Part shown: one piece after another, positions 23,401 to 34,840 of the stretch | Layout: each line of letters opens with the position of its first letter | Position numbering within the stretch: position 1 is the first letter of the stretch | Assembly (NCBI GenBank): GCA_022036555.1 | Contig: CM039125.1 | Coordinates: forward strand, 50,244,110 to 50,308,109 | Length of the DNA stretch: 64,000 nt | DNA from: Microstegium vimineum | Lineage: Eukaryota; Streptophyta; Magnoliopsida; Poales; Poaceae | Reading direction: 5' to 3' | Position numbers and translations under genes: made by a program | The notes under the pieces: generated by a model | The model's input: the letters and a program-made list of their open reading frames with translations, nothing else | Databases searched by the model: none | What the model was told of the DNA's origin: nothing

Positions 23401-26400
23401 CCACGCCGTGGCAGCTTGAGAGGCGGCCATCCATGCCGGCGGAGATCCAGAATACCTAGGCCGCTAGGCGACAGGGACGGAAGGCGCGGCGGCATGAGGA
23501 GGACGGGCAGGCCGGGGAGCGGCGCTGGCAGGGACGGAGGGACCGAGGGGAGGGGAGCTTGCGGTCGCGGAGGACGGCGTGGGGAGGGAGGGCACAACAA
23601 ACGGCGGCGCTGGAGACTTCGAGGGGAGGACGCCCTTTGTTTTGTTCGGTGGAAGCGAGACGGCAGCCGATGGATACGGCACGGATCGGATCGGACGGAC
23701 GAAGCGTGTGGACTGTAGACTACAGGAAACTGAGTCAGGAAACCCGTCAAAGCACTATTGATCTACAGTAAAATGTGCTCACGTTTAAAGAGCTTTATAG
23801 ATGGATGGATGAATGATGGAAATTTCATTACTGTATGCATGCATTATTGTATGTAATAACGAACTCGACGACAAGTGTTAATTTCACCCTCCTCTTCCTT
23901 CTTCTTTTTATTCCTGTTTCCCGCAGGCAACAATAACAACAATAAAAATGATGACGATGAAAAAAGAGAAGAAAAAGAAGCAGCAGTGGAAAATAAAGAA
24001 GAAGAAGAAGCAGCAGCAGCAGCAGTGGGAAATGAAACTGAAGAAGCCGGAAACGAGCCGAAGGGGGAGCAAGGAGCAGATGAAGAACTCAAAGTCATCT
24101 CAGTGTTAGGAACAGGAAACGATCTGGATTTGATGTTCATCAAAAGGGCCTACGACTACTCAACAACCTGCGACAACTTCAAATGCCGGGCCTGGGTGAA
24201 ACTGCTCCATCCTCTCAATCCCATTCAGTTCATACGGAGCTTGCTGGCTCAGTTCCAAAAAAATGCTTCTTCTTGTCAAGAACAAGCGGCAGGCAAAGGC
24301 AATTACACTGTCAAAGTCCTAGAGGCAATTGTTGTGCCAGACGACGTACTCATTGACATGTTCATCACGCAAATAAGTCACAAATATCTGGTGGTCTTGG
24401 AGGACGTGTCCACCATGGTTGACTGGGAGGCCGCTAAGGGCTACCTACCTGACAATAAAGATGGCAGCTGCATCATTGTGCACACGCGACACCATGGAAT
24501 TGCATTCTCCTGCGTCGGTCATGAGTACCCACCAGTATCGGAGCTGGAAATGTTAGTGGCCGATCGTTATTCTGTCCGTGTCGTTTTCAAGGAGGTACGT
24601 ATATACTCCATGCAGTACTACGCCTACAGCTTCATGATCAATTAAGTATCTTTTAGGGCAAATATTATTAATCATCGTCCTTCCTTTATTGTCTTTTATG
24701 CCCACTTTTTAATTACTAATGTATACTCCATCTATACTCGGAAAACATGTCGTTTAGGACAAGGTTTGAGTCAAACATTGAGAATATAAATCATGAATAA
24801 CTTTTACGTTGTGAAGTTTGGAAATGTGAAAATCATATCAATAGATTTGTCTTGAAACATTTTTTAGAATGTTTTCTGTAAATGCTTTAAATCTATAAAG
24901 CAGAGGAAACCTTTTATTCAAAAATATATATATATATATTTGTCTTGAAAAATACTTTCATAAAAATATACATATATTATATTTCAATAAATATTTTTTA
25001 AAAAAAACAAGCAATCAAAGTTACGCTTTAGAGACCGTATCATTATCCAAAACGACATGTTTTACGAGTACAGTAAATACTCTGTAGTACGACCTCTATC
25101 CTGGAAGAATGCAACTATGATATGTGTGTCAGCTAAGTGCTTCATGATCAGATTTTCTAGTAAATAGCATTGACATTTATGGCTCTAAATTAATTTATTA
25201 TAAAAATACATTTCGTAATTAATCTGATGATGTTTATTTGATATAAAGAAGTATTTATATTTTTTTAATCTATAATTAATTAAACCTATTTTACTACACT
25301 GTTCTACAATTGCAATCTTTTAGAGATAGTAGTCTATAACACACACATTGTTATTAAGAGCAATTTCAGTGGTATATAGGTATAGCCCCTGGACCAATCA
25401 GGTCCTCTACTTGCTGAATAGCTAGAGACGGACTAGCTCCTACTAGTGATACCTGCTCAATGCACACAGTAGCTGAAATGTTTATATATTTTTGGCAGGG
25501 TGTGGCCGGAAAAGATAGTGATGAGGATACCGGTAATGCGGCAAGGAAAGTAATAAATATGAAGATTGGGAAAAGAAAAATCCGCTTTATGGCCGAGGAG
25601 ATGATTTACTATGGTTGTCTCGTTCTACTACATCATACTACATGTCCATGGATGATTTACGATGGTTGTCTGATACTAGCAGCAAATCACGTGTGGTCTC
25701 GGTGTGGGGGCTGTCTGGTGTTGGCAAATCATTTCTCATCCAACACTTTTACCGAAAGGAGGCACAGAAGAAATCAGTGAAATCTGTTTGGGTGAATGTA
25801 TCCCGTCCATTCGATTTAAGGGACGTGCGCAAGAGGTTACCTTCGGAACTACTGAATCCTCCTCAAGGCAGTGAAGAAACACTCAGCTACTTCATTGTTA
25901 TCGACGGTTTGCAATCCACAGACGAGTGGGACTCGATACGACTTCTCTTCGAAACTACTCCTACGACTCCACAGAACAGTAATGTCAGAATCCGCATAAT
26001 AATAATCACCAATGAAGAAAGTGTTGCCAATTACTGTGCAACACGCGAGAGTTTTGTGCTGAACGTCAAAAGTCTAGAAGCTGACCACGCCATTAAACTC
26101 TTCAACCAGGTACGGTACTGTATATGCATGGGGTTTATACTACTCGCAAGAAACAAGCATATATTTCACTGTTCTAACATTGTTCGGTCAATACCCCTGT
26201 TCTTTTTTCTGGTACGTGCCTAATCTAATATGGAAATAATCGCTGAGGATCACCCTCCGTTGCCGTGCTGCTTGCTTAGTTGCTTTGATACAGTGTTGTT
26301 TCCTCATGAAAACTTTCTCCATTCCCATAAAACTTTTATCATCTCTCTATCTATTCATCAATACAGTGTTACATCAATATAAAGTTATTTTGAGTAGATG

Positions 26401-28870
26401 AATGAAACAACCCTCCTTAAAACATAATGGTATCTTGTTGTTTCATAGACAGCCATAGCATTTAAAGTGCAGCTTATGGGATTGGTAAATTACTTGATGA
26501 AATGGAAGTTTTATCCCAGTGTGTTGAACAATTCCTAATTTTTGGAGCAATGTACACCCAACTTTATATAGATGAAACACCTCTCACTAGCCGCCAACCC
26601 CCTCCCCGAATTTCTTGAGTTTGTGTGGCAATGTATTTAATAAAAAATAAAATTACCATCGAGTTGTTTACGAGTGTTAGAAATTAATGAATAAACATGG
26701 GCCCCACACCTAATGAAAAGTTTTTTTTATCATATACTTTCTGTTACCAGAAGAAAGTCATTCTAATTTTGTCCAATGTCAAAATATCCCAAATTTCACC
26801 AAGTTTACATAACAATTACAATTTTTTTATGAATAGATAAATTGATTGTTTACATTGTTTGAACATTAGGTAGTAGCAGAGAAGTCGAATTCTTGGAAAT
26901 GGGATCAAGATGATGAGGAAAGAAGGTATCGGAATGAGCAAACTAGGGATATCTTACTAAATAAATGTGGTGGAATTCCCAAGGTCATATGTGATGTAGC
27001 TGAGTCATGGTGGGTGTTTCGCGAGATTAAAGTAAAAGATAACCTTGTGACAAAGTTGGAGGCCAACCCACAACCTAGTCTAGAAGGCATGTTTACCTGG
27101 TTGCTTGCCTACTTTGGTTCCTGTCCAGATTTCCTGAAGCCATGTATCTTCTACCTGACAATCTTCCCTGTGAACCACAAAATCCGGCGGAGGCGTTTGG
27201 TGAGGCGGTGGATAGTGGAGGGATACACCGGGGATAACAAACAAATTACTGCAGAGGAGACTGCTAATGAGTTCTTTTCCAGGCTTGTCAAGCTCAGTAT
27301 GATCCAAGTGCCACGAGGACAGGGGTATGTGTCCTCCTCCACAAGAATGCCCATGTGCCAAGTCAACGGATTCCTCCGTGAATACGTCATTTCAAGGTCG
27401 ATGGAAGAGAACTTCGTGTTTGAACTGGAGGGCAATTGCAAGAACTTGCGACGGAATCCGGGGACCGACAGCCATTATATCAAAGGAGTGGACATGGCAT
27501 GCGTAGTGCAGCATCTCGCCATAGACAAGAGTTGGGATCGAGACAGAAATGTATTTGAGAGCATCGACTTTTCACGGCTACGGTCCTTAACAGTTTTCGG
27601 TAGGTGGGAATCATTCCTCATCTCTGATAAGATGGGGCGGCTCCGGGTGTTGGATCTGGAGGACGTGTCTTCAGGGTTAACAGACGATGACGTCGAGAGG
27701 ATGGTGAAGCTGCTGCCCCGCTTGAAGTTGCTCTCCTTGAGAGGATGCGCTGAAATCACTCATCTGCCGAGTTCCTTCGGAGATCTGAAGCAGCTCCAAA
27801 CTCTCGATATCAGGGGAACATCTGTAATAAACCTACCAAAGAGCATCATCAAGCTAAAGAAGTTGCAGTACATTCGTGCTGGTAGGGCAGTAATTTTGGA
27901 TGATGATAACACTACTGCCGGCGCCGGCGCCGGCACCGACGCCGGCACCTTTGGAAGTCTACGAGTGGCGGCGGCGGCGGCGGCGGCAACAGCAGCTACG
28001 CCGATGAGAAGGCCACGTGCAACTCATCTAGGGTCCTGCATGTCAAAGTTGCGCATAGTACATAATCGTCTTTATGATGGCCCTCATAATGGCATCAATG
28101 TGCTTACGGGAATTGGGAAGCTTTCCAGCTTGCACACACTGGGTGTTGTTAACATTAGTGCTGCAGGCGGGGAGGACAATATGGATGAACTCAAGAACCT
28201 TACCCTGCTGCACAAGCTTGGAGTGTGCGGCGTTAACCGGAAGATTAGCGAGAAGTTTTTTTCAGCCATCTCACGTCTCGCCCATCTGGAATCCTTATCC
28301 CTACAGTTCCAGCTCAACCAAGACCATGAAGCTGCTATTCGCTTGTCGCCTCTAGTGAAGCTACGGAGCCTTAAGTTGTATGGGCTAGTTGACAGGTTGC
28401 CAACATGGATCATGCAGATGTGCTCTCAGCTCCCTCGACTTGAGAAATTGGATTTACAGATGAGAAAGTTGCCTCAACAGGAGCTAGATTCTATTATTAC
28501 ACTGCGATACCTACGTATTCTACGTCTTCGGTTGGCAGAGTTTGAAGATGAAGAGCTCCGTTTTGGTTGGAGTACTGATCAGAGTTTTGGTGGATGGCAG
28601 CTCGCCTTCCTCGAGATATCCTGCAACTCCAGGTTACGGGCTGTAAGGTTTGCCTCCACAGTGGATATCAAGATCCTGAAGATTCGGTGCTCTAGTGTGC
28701 CTTCGTCACTACAGTTCTTTGGTCTACGGACCATGGAACTGCTGAAGGAAGTCTGGCTTAGCGGATCCTATAACGACGCCTTAGAGAAACATTTGAAGGA
28801 CGAGCTTGACAAGAGCAGAAACGGAAACAAACCCATTCTGCTGTTGGGAGGAACCACATCGTCGACCTGA
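20409..28870 (+). CDS. CC-NB-NB-LRR (NLR) disease resistance protein, apparently frameshifted
   Basis: Exons: 20409-20982, 23927-24594, about 25499-26109 and 26870-28870. Exon 1 (191 residues) is an Rx-type coiled-coil domain starting MADLVLGLAKTTVEGT. Exon 2 opens with an N/D/E/K-rich linker of about 55 residues, then a first NB-ARC-like unit whose P-loop is lost (VLGTGNDLDL, no GKS/T), although a kinase-2-like KYLVVLEDVS survives. Exon 3 holds a second NB-ARC with an intact P-loop (GLSGVGKS), an altered kinase-2 (YFIVIDGLQ) and RNBS-B (IIIITNEE). Exon 4 carries GLPL-like GGIPKVICDV, a winged-helix region, QVNGFLREYV where an MHD motif is expected, and leucine-rich repeats. Exon 2 enters exon 3 in phase 0, but that frame does not lead into GLSGVGKS: the frames switch between 25536 and 25605. 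It is either a pseudogene or uses an unusual acceptor near 25545. NLRs sense pathogen effectors in the cell; function here is doubtful. Confidence 0.85.
21058..21186. repeat. 34-bp direct repeat in NLR intron 1
   Basis: ACATTATAGTAGAGATACAT at 21058 continues for 34 bases and recurs at 21153-21186 with one difference, separated by about 60 bases that include ATACATATAC units and a poly(A) run. Local tandem duplication in the first intron of the NLR gene; no function evident. Confidence 0.6.
23088..23430 (-). other. possible antisense gene start or captured exon inside NLR intron 1
   Basis: A GC-rich island (about 23190-23700) lies in the 2.9-kb first intron of the NLR gene. On the minus strand an ATG at 23430 opens a basic, alanine- and arginine-rich 73-codon frame that could be an organelle-targeting first exon. 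It ends at AATCCAG/GTCAGG (about 23212), and a good acceptor TTATTGCAG about 75 bases on (about 23134) continues the frame for 12 codons (VRYMSTTTTITR) to a second donor (CACCAG/GTTGTG). Beyond that I find no convincing continuation. It may be a fragment captured by a transposon, or an unrelated antisense transcript. No family recognised. Confidence 0.3.
24724..25081. mobile_element. Stowaway-like MITE in NLR intron 2
   Basis: The left end ACTCCATCTATACTCGG followed by AAAACATGTCGTTTAGGA is mirrored at the right by ATCCAAAACGACATGTTTTA then CGAGTACAGTAAATAC. The interior is AT-rich with no coding capacity. The borders are approximate; ends begin near a TA dinucleotide as expected for Stowaway/mariner elements. 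Confidence 0.55.
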
Positions 28871-29476
28871 TGGATTGAGCAGCTCCTGATGGTGTTTGTT
28901 TGCAGGCCGGGGACCTGGAGGGCGCAGCAGCCTGTTTCCTTTTCCCTCTATTTTATTATTATTCTACTCAGTTTTGTCGATCAAGTAGGGCCAAATCGGC
29001 AAAAATAGATTTCGTTGTATGTGTAACCGTCATGATCTGTATTACTAGTATGTTGCAGTGCGGCATTGAATTGAACCTTGAAATTGTACTAGTACATTCA
29101 GTGTGTATGCTTTCCCAATGGCTCAGCCTCTCAGAATAAATTGTACTATGTGTCTGAGACATGATATCCCTAATACAGTATGGTCTACCTCCACATCTCG
29201 AATTCTATTGAATGGGGAGCCAGGCAAGCCAATTGTGACAGAGGGATTCACTATCTCATATATTGCTTTTCATACTTGCAGTGGGTCCTACTCAAAGTCT
29301 GTTGGACGAGGCAACAGAACAGGGGCCTGTTGTCACCGATCCAAGTGTTTGCTGACGTCCAGCATACTGAACGTATACTGCAGGCAGCAACTGGTCTGAT
29401 TATCAACATCCGCAGGCCATAAATCGTTCGGATAGAGTGTCAGGCAATTGACACAGCACATATACTCAGCCGGCTG
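28871..29476. other. 3' flank of the NLR gene
   Basis: About 600 bases between the NLR stop and the duplicated promoter. The first 270 bases read like NLR 3'UTR (AT-rich; AATAAA at 29136). Nothing else recognisable; the right end may be the junction of the rearrangement that separated the promoter copies. Confidence 0.35.
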
Positions 29477-29720
29477 AAGCAGTAGCAGGTGCCAGGTAGG
29501 ATGGGAGACCGCCTGGTGTGGTGGTGGCTAGGGAGGTCACTACCGGGCACCGGAGGGTCAGAACCCGGTGACAGCGGCCGGCCGCCGGAGGCGCACCGCG
29601 CAGCGCATGGATCCGCATCCTCAGGCGAACTAAGAGTAGCATGTAGATACGGCGCGAGCCAGTATCTAACAGAAGCAGCGAAGAGCAGAGCGAAGCATTC
29701 TTCCCATCTCTGAAGGGACG
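29477..29720 (-). pseudogene. orphan 5' leader exon of an NDUFAF6-like gene
   Basis: On the minus strand this matches the leader exon of the gene at 15849-16757, including the conserved donor (GTGCCCG/GTAGTG) and the upstream ATG at 29607-29605. No NDUFAF6 coding sequence follows: similarity ends near 29477 and the adjacent DNA belongs to the NLR 3' side. One G is missing from a run compared with copy A (ACCGGGTTC against ACCGGGGTTC), changing the upstream ORF. It is a relic, possibly still transcribed from the bidirectional promoter. Confidence 0.65.
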
Positions 29721-30221
29721 GGAAGCGTACCTGTGCGTCGCCGGAGTGCCGGAGACGGGCGGGGCGGGGCGGCGCGGCGCCGCCGATGGGGGATCAGCTC
29801 TGCATCTGCTGGGTGTGTGTTGCTGTTGGGCGGCGGAGCCAATGGATGGGCCTCTAAATTCCCTTCTTGTTTTGGTCGGTTCGGTTAACATTAATAAGTG
29901 GGCTGGTCCCGGCCCAAATCGAAGTATTATGGGCCAAACCGAAAAAGCGTCGTCCAGGTTCAGCCACGTGGCTCCGGCAGTGCGGGGCGGTGCGTTTATC
30001 CGACTCAGCGTCAGCGCCCGCCCACCACTCATGCCCGGCAGCGGCAGCGATGCTCCTCCTGCGCGCCAACCCGCTCGCCGCAGTACCGGCCTCCTTCTCC
30101 ACGGCGCCGGCGGCGTCCTATGGTTACTTCCCCGGGCCCTCTTCCTCATCCACCCCTGCCGCGCGCTGCTCTGTTGGCTCCTCTGCCAGGCTCGCCGCCG
30201 CCGTGCAGTTCGATCCCCTCC

Positions 30222-30257
<36 letters not shown>

Positions 30258-30290
30258 ACTCCGACCCGTGGGGCCAGCCCGACGGCGTGG
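29477..30290. repeat. copy B of the duplicated bidirectional promoter
   Basis: Direct-orientation counterpart of 17177-17839. It supplies the promoter and first exon of the intact DUF3754 gene on its right. On its left it carries the orphaned leader exon of the NDUFAF6-like gene in minus orientation. TGGGCC/GGCCCA elements are conserved at 29847, 29911 and 29930. Relative to copy A it has an additional CACGTGG (G-box-like) stretch near 29966 and a longer CTCCGG repeat. Confidence 0.85.
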
Positions 30291-33200
30291 TCACCTCGGA
30301 GGATAGTGAAGAGCAGCAACGCGATGGCTCGGAGGGGGGCTCCAACGACGACTGGGAAGAGGAAGGGCCACAAGGATCGGACTCCAATGGCATCTCCGGC
30401 ATCCACGTGCCGCGCCAGCGCTACATCGCCGTCCCCAAAACGGACCTCCTCGACGCTGTCCTCTCGCAGTTCGCGTCCGAAGCCGACGCCGCGGACTTCA
30501 AGCGCTGCGCCAGGTGTGCTTGCTAGTCCCGTTCCATTTCTCAAAGGGAACGATCCTCCTAATTACGTATTTGCCACTTCTCCAACAATAATTTAATTGC
30601 ATTTATAACCTCTGCGCTGCTGCGTCTGTAGATGCTTGGACGCCATCCTTCACGCGGAGCACAAGAGGATGCTCGAGGAGATGCGCACCTCTTACATGCT
30701 CACGCAACGCCACCAGGAGGAGGAGGAGGACGGTGATGGCAGTGCCACCACTGACGATTCTTCGACCTCCGACGTTGTCAATGGCAAAGCCTCCTCTGGA
30801 TTTTTCGGCATCACCCAACAAGACGGGACGTTATTCCTTACTAGAAGCTTGGGCTTGAGAACTCTGCTCGGATTAACCCCAGACCCTGATTCCCAGGCCA
30901 GGTAATAACAATAACGATGATACAAACAGATGCATCCAATGACGGATGGATGCTTTCAAACTCTAGTTGCTTATAAATTCAGTAAGCTACACCCATGCTA
31001 AACCACCTTCCTAGTGCCTACTGACTGATTGTTTTTGTGTGACTGCCGTGCTCTAAAAAAAAGAGTTGCTTTTGCAACTCAATTTCAGCGTTCCTTCATG
31101 AACCTGCTACGCAATGCTCAGTTTGAAGAGCTCTCCGCACAAGATCTGCTCTTGACGTACGCTCTAAATAGCGATTACCTCCTCACGCTGCCCATCTATG
31201 TCGATTGGAAGAAGGCTGCTCAATCTAACGCAATAATATTCAGGTCACACTTTTTCCCCCTGGCTTGCTGCCCGATTCATGTCTTTCTAAGGAACTAGTA
31301 TCACTCTCTGTAAGAATTATTCCAGACATCCCTTATTCTTCCTCTCTTACAGGCGTGGATATGCAACTGAGAGGCAGAAAGGCCTCCTGTTGGTTGAGAA
31401 ACTAGATTACTTGCAATCAAAACTCTTGCAGAATGTCTTCTTCGGCCTCTCCAAGCCCTTGAAAAAGCCAGGCAAATGGCTTAATGAGGTCAGTCAATCT
31501 TTCTGTCCTCACATGCCTAGTGTTCATGATCCTCAATGTGACTGTGGCCTCTTATTATTATATCCTGTTCACCTGTCATACAATCAACACCAACTCTTTA
31601 GTGGCTCTAATACTGTTGTACACACACAGAGTTGAAAGACATGGTTCTAGTGCGGAAGTAACATTTGTCTCGGATTATCTATACATGTTATTATAACAGT
31701 TTAGGAGCTGCAGTTTTATTATTGTGCATCACAGTATATGTGTGTTTAGTTCTTTGGCCAATGAACTCAAAAGCATCTATCGCTACGATCCATGTGCATG
31801 TGCGCTCTTAGACCATTGCAAATGAGCTAACTAACTATCAGAATTCGACAATAATTTAAATGCTACAGATTTCGCTACTTCTAGGCAACTTGTTATGAAA
31901 TCAGCATTCCAATTATGTTCCTCTTTTTCTGAACTCCTACTGATTTTGTGTCACACAGAATTTTTGGCTAATTGTGTGTGATTATTTTAGTTCATGGCAG
32001 GCTTTGAAAAGATCAACAGATAACCCGGGATTTCAGATCTGGATCGACAAATTAAGACTCTGGCTTAAAGAGCAAACTTATGCAGATAATTCACTGCTGT
32101 TGATAGAAAGCTCTTCATGGGACAAGCTTACTTCTGATCAGTTACCTGATGCAGATGTTCCTATTTGGATCGCTGCACAAAGGGCAGTCTCTCGTTATGA
32201 AGGAATTCTGTCACCTGTTGGTCCTCGTGGAAGACTGTTAAGAAGATTGCTTAAATGGACTGGATTAATACCTTCTCTGCCAGAAACAACGATAAGATCA
32301 TCCAACGATGAAACTAAACATCTTGAAGGACATGTGAGGTTAGACCCCAAGTATATATATGTAGCTTTCTCTTCACTTTAGGGATACTTTATTACATCTT
32401 GGTAGTATTAGTACTTTTTTGCATATTAATGCAGCCTGAATCTACAAAATTATTGCATAAGAATCTGATGACCAAGCCCTTGTTATAAACTTTCATAGGA
32501 GTATTTCTGATGCATAATCTATATTTGACTGTTCCTCTGCACATCTTCTTCCAGTCTACAATAGATATTACTGTTATCATTTTATTGTTTCTATACATAA
32601 ATGTGGAAAGAGTTTTCTATAAAAAACAACAAAATTATACCCAAAAATTATATTGAAATGGTCATTTGCTTGCTAATTTCTTTTGTTGTGATATCATATA
32701 ACTCCATTCATATTTCATGACTTAGTAAAGTATACTATGACTTTGCCTTCAGACCAAACTTTCTACCAAGAATTACCCTTGCTAATATATGGGAGCCTGC
32801 AAGCAGAGAATCTTGCAATAACAATATCTGGGAGATAGTGAAAGCTTCTTTTCGTATTCTGTTTGGGAGGTCTACTCTTCAGGTACGTAGAAAGTTGATT
32901 TTGGTCACCCATTGCTTACGATAGAATATGACTGTTTCAATGAAAAGGTGTGAGTGGTTGTGTTGGTTCAATAGAAAAACACATGATTGATCACATGCTT
33001 ACATCAAGTGCAACAGAAAAAAAAAAAGAACAGGTTACACTAAAAACACACACATGGCCATGAAGTGCCTTGGACAGCAAACCAAAATAAAAAAGGGGTA
33101 TAAAAGCAATTAAAAATGGCATAGGATGGACACAGCCTTTGTTCAAAATAATTTGGCATGCTACTACCATGGATAGAGAACTGGCAATATTTAAATGATT

Positions 33201-34840
33201 TATCAAATTAAACTAGAAACTTTGCCAGGAACCAGCATTCGAGGAGTTAATCCTACTTTACACTGATGAAGCTGCTCGAAGTGAAAAGATGGATACATCT
33301 GAGATGCTTCCACTACAACTGAAAATTTATGAGAGGATTCCAATCCCAGATCTGCCAGTAAGTCCCTCAGTCTCAGATAAACTGGAAAAAGAAAAATTAT
33401 TGTTTCCTAGATGTTTAAGGAAAAAACTGTTCCCTAGATCTGAGATCTGGAATACATTTCATTAATATCATCCCAATTAGAAGGCTTGCTATCTATTGTC
33501 ATTACTCAGATGAGAAATCTGTTGTCTTGAATTCTTGATTACTTTAGTACTGATGAAGCCTTCAAAAACCTTCACTCTCGTTCATTATATTGGTAACATA
33601 GTGACTGTCATGCTAAAATTTGTCTGCAGGTAGTTTTCCCCCACAAGAAATTGTCCTTCCGCATCCTAGACACAGTAATTTTCTATTAAACCTTTTTTTT
33701 ACTCTAATCCCCTGTTGTCAATGTGGACCCTTACTATATAACTTATAGACATACATTATTTTTTGTTTCTGTTCCTGCACATTGATTTGTTGATAGTTTC
33801 GTTTTAATGCAGGTTAGACTAGATATTGCTACTCTAGTAGGTCTATTGGCATATGTCATCAACTACAAGTTTGAGAGTTTAGCCTCATCTCCGTAAGTAT
33901 GTAATTTGTATCAGTATAGGCTGATGGAACTGCATTTTAATTAATAAAATTATATATAGTGGTTTTGTTTGTTGCATGGTAATGCAGGTCAGCTTTTCTT
34001 CTTGATATAGCTGCTGGTACTGCACTTGTCATACTTGTGTTCCGTGTGGCACTGGGTTACAAACAGACCCGGGATAGGTACCAGGTAAATCATTGTTTTT
34101 TTTTCCCTTTGTTACAACACAATAGATCCTTTAGTTGACTGTATATCTTTTTTTCCAGCTTCTGGTGAATAAAACACTATATGAGAAGACATTGGCAAGT
34201 GGGTTTGGCTCCGTTTACTTCCTTCTTGATGCTTCTGAGCAACAACAGGTTTATATTCATCACCGAGCAGTCGAAGCATGGTTTTTAATTTTGGCTTGCT
34301 GTTTGAGGCAAATGATTGCTTTTTTGCAGTACAAAGAAGCACTTTTGGCATATGCTATGTTACTCTGCAGAAAGAAGTATCAGGTATGGCATGTGTTGAC
34401 CTTTGATACTCTGATACCTACTGTAGTTCTTTTTTAAACTGGCTGATACCTAGTCGTCACAGTTACTAACTAGTCCACCTTTATGGTCCTTTGCAGGTAT
34501 CATCTCGTGCAAGCATAAGGGATACGTGCGAGCAGTTTATGTACGAGAAATTCAAGGCAAAGGTGAAAGCCCATAGACACATTGCTTTTGTTCTCTTGGT
34601 TTGGCATGAGATGCGAATGGAAATTTCTGAAGTGTTTGGATTTGGTTGTAGATTGAGATGCCGATAGACAAGGCTATGGAGACACTGGTGCGCCTGGGGC
34701 TGGTGATTGAGCTTCCAAATGATGGCGGGTCAAGCGTGGTTGGTCTCCCGTGTTCGGAGGCATACGAGATCCTGAAAAGCCGTTGGGACGGCTTGTTGGA
34801 ACACGAGAAGGAGCAAGGTAGGTGGACACATGCATGGTGA
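30050..34840 (+). CDS. DUF3754 / TMEM143-like membrane protein
   Basis: Fourteen exons give a frame-consistent 755-residue protein: 30050-30513, 30632-30901, 31064-31243, 31353-31488, 32001-32338, 32753-32882, 33229-33357, 33630-33674, 33813-33892, 33988-34084, 34159-34248, 34330-34383, 34497-34562, 34652-34840. Family marks include RSFMNLLRNAQFEELSAQDL, YLLTLPIYVDWKKA, RRGYATERQKGLLLVEKLDY, FPHKKLSFRILDTVRLDIAT and two C-terminal hydrophobic spans (ATLVGLLAYVI; LDIAAGTALVILVFRVAL). The N-terminus is low in acidic residues and rich in Ala/Ser/Arg like an organelle transit peptide; a serine-glycine repeat and acidic stretch follow. Human TMEM143 is reported as mitochondrial; biochemical role unknown. 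Exon 3 follows a weak acceptor (AAAAAAAAG/A) that is forced by the reading frame. A strong donor (CAAG/GTAGGT at 34817) and acceptor at 34929 offer an alternative end that would give 749 residues. Confidence 0.9.

Noticed and set aside
23121..23750. 209-codon minus-strand frame in NLR intron 1
   Set aside because: Proline/arginine-rich frame of the GC island; the alternative phase starting at 23430 with splice-consistent continuation is the better, still weak, candidate.
29466..30149. 227-codon minus-strand frame over the DUF3754 promoter
   Set aside because: It runs across promoter, leader and antisense of exon 1; the conserved element here is the promoter duplication, and the frame is not conserved in copy A.
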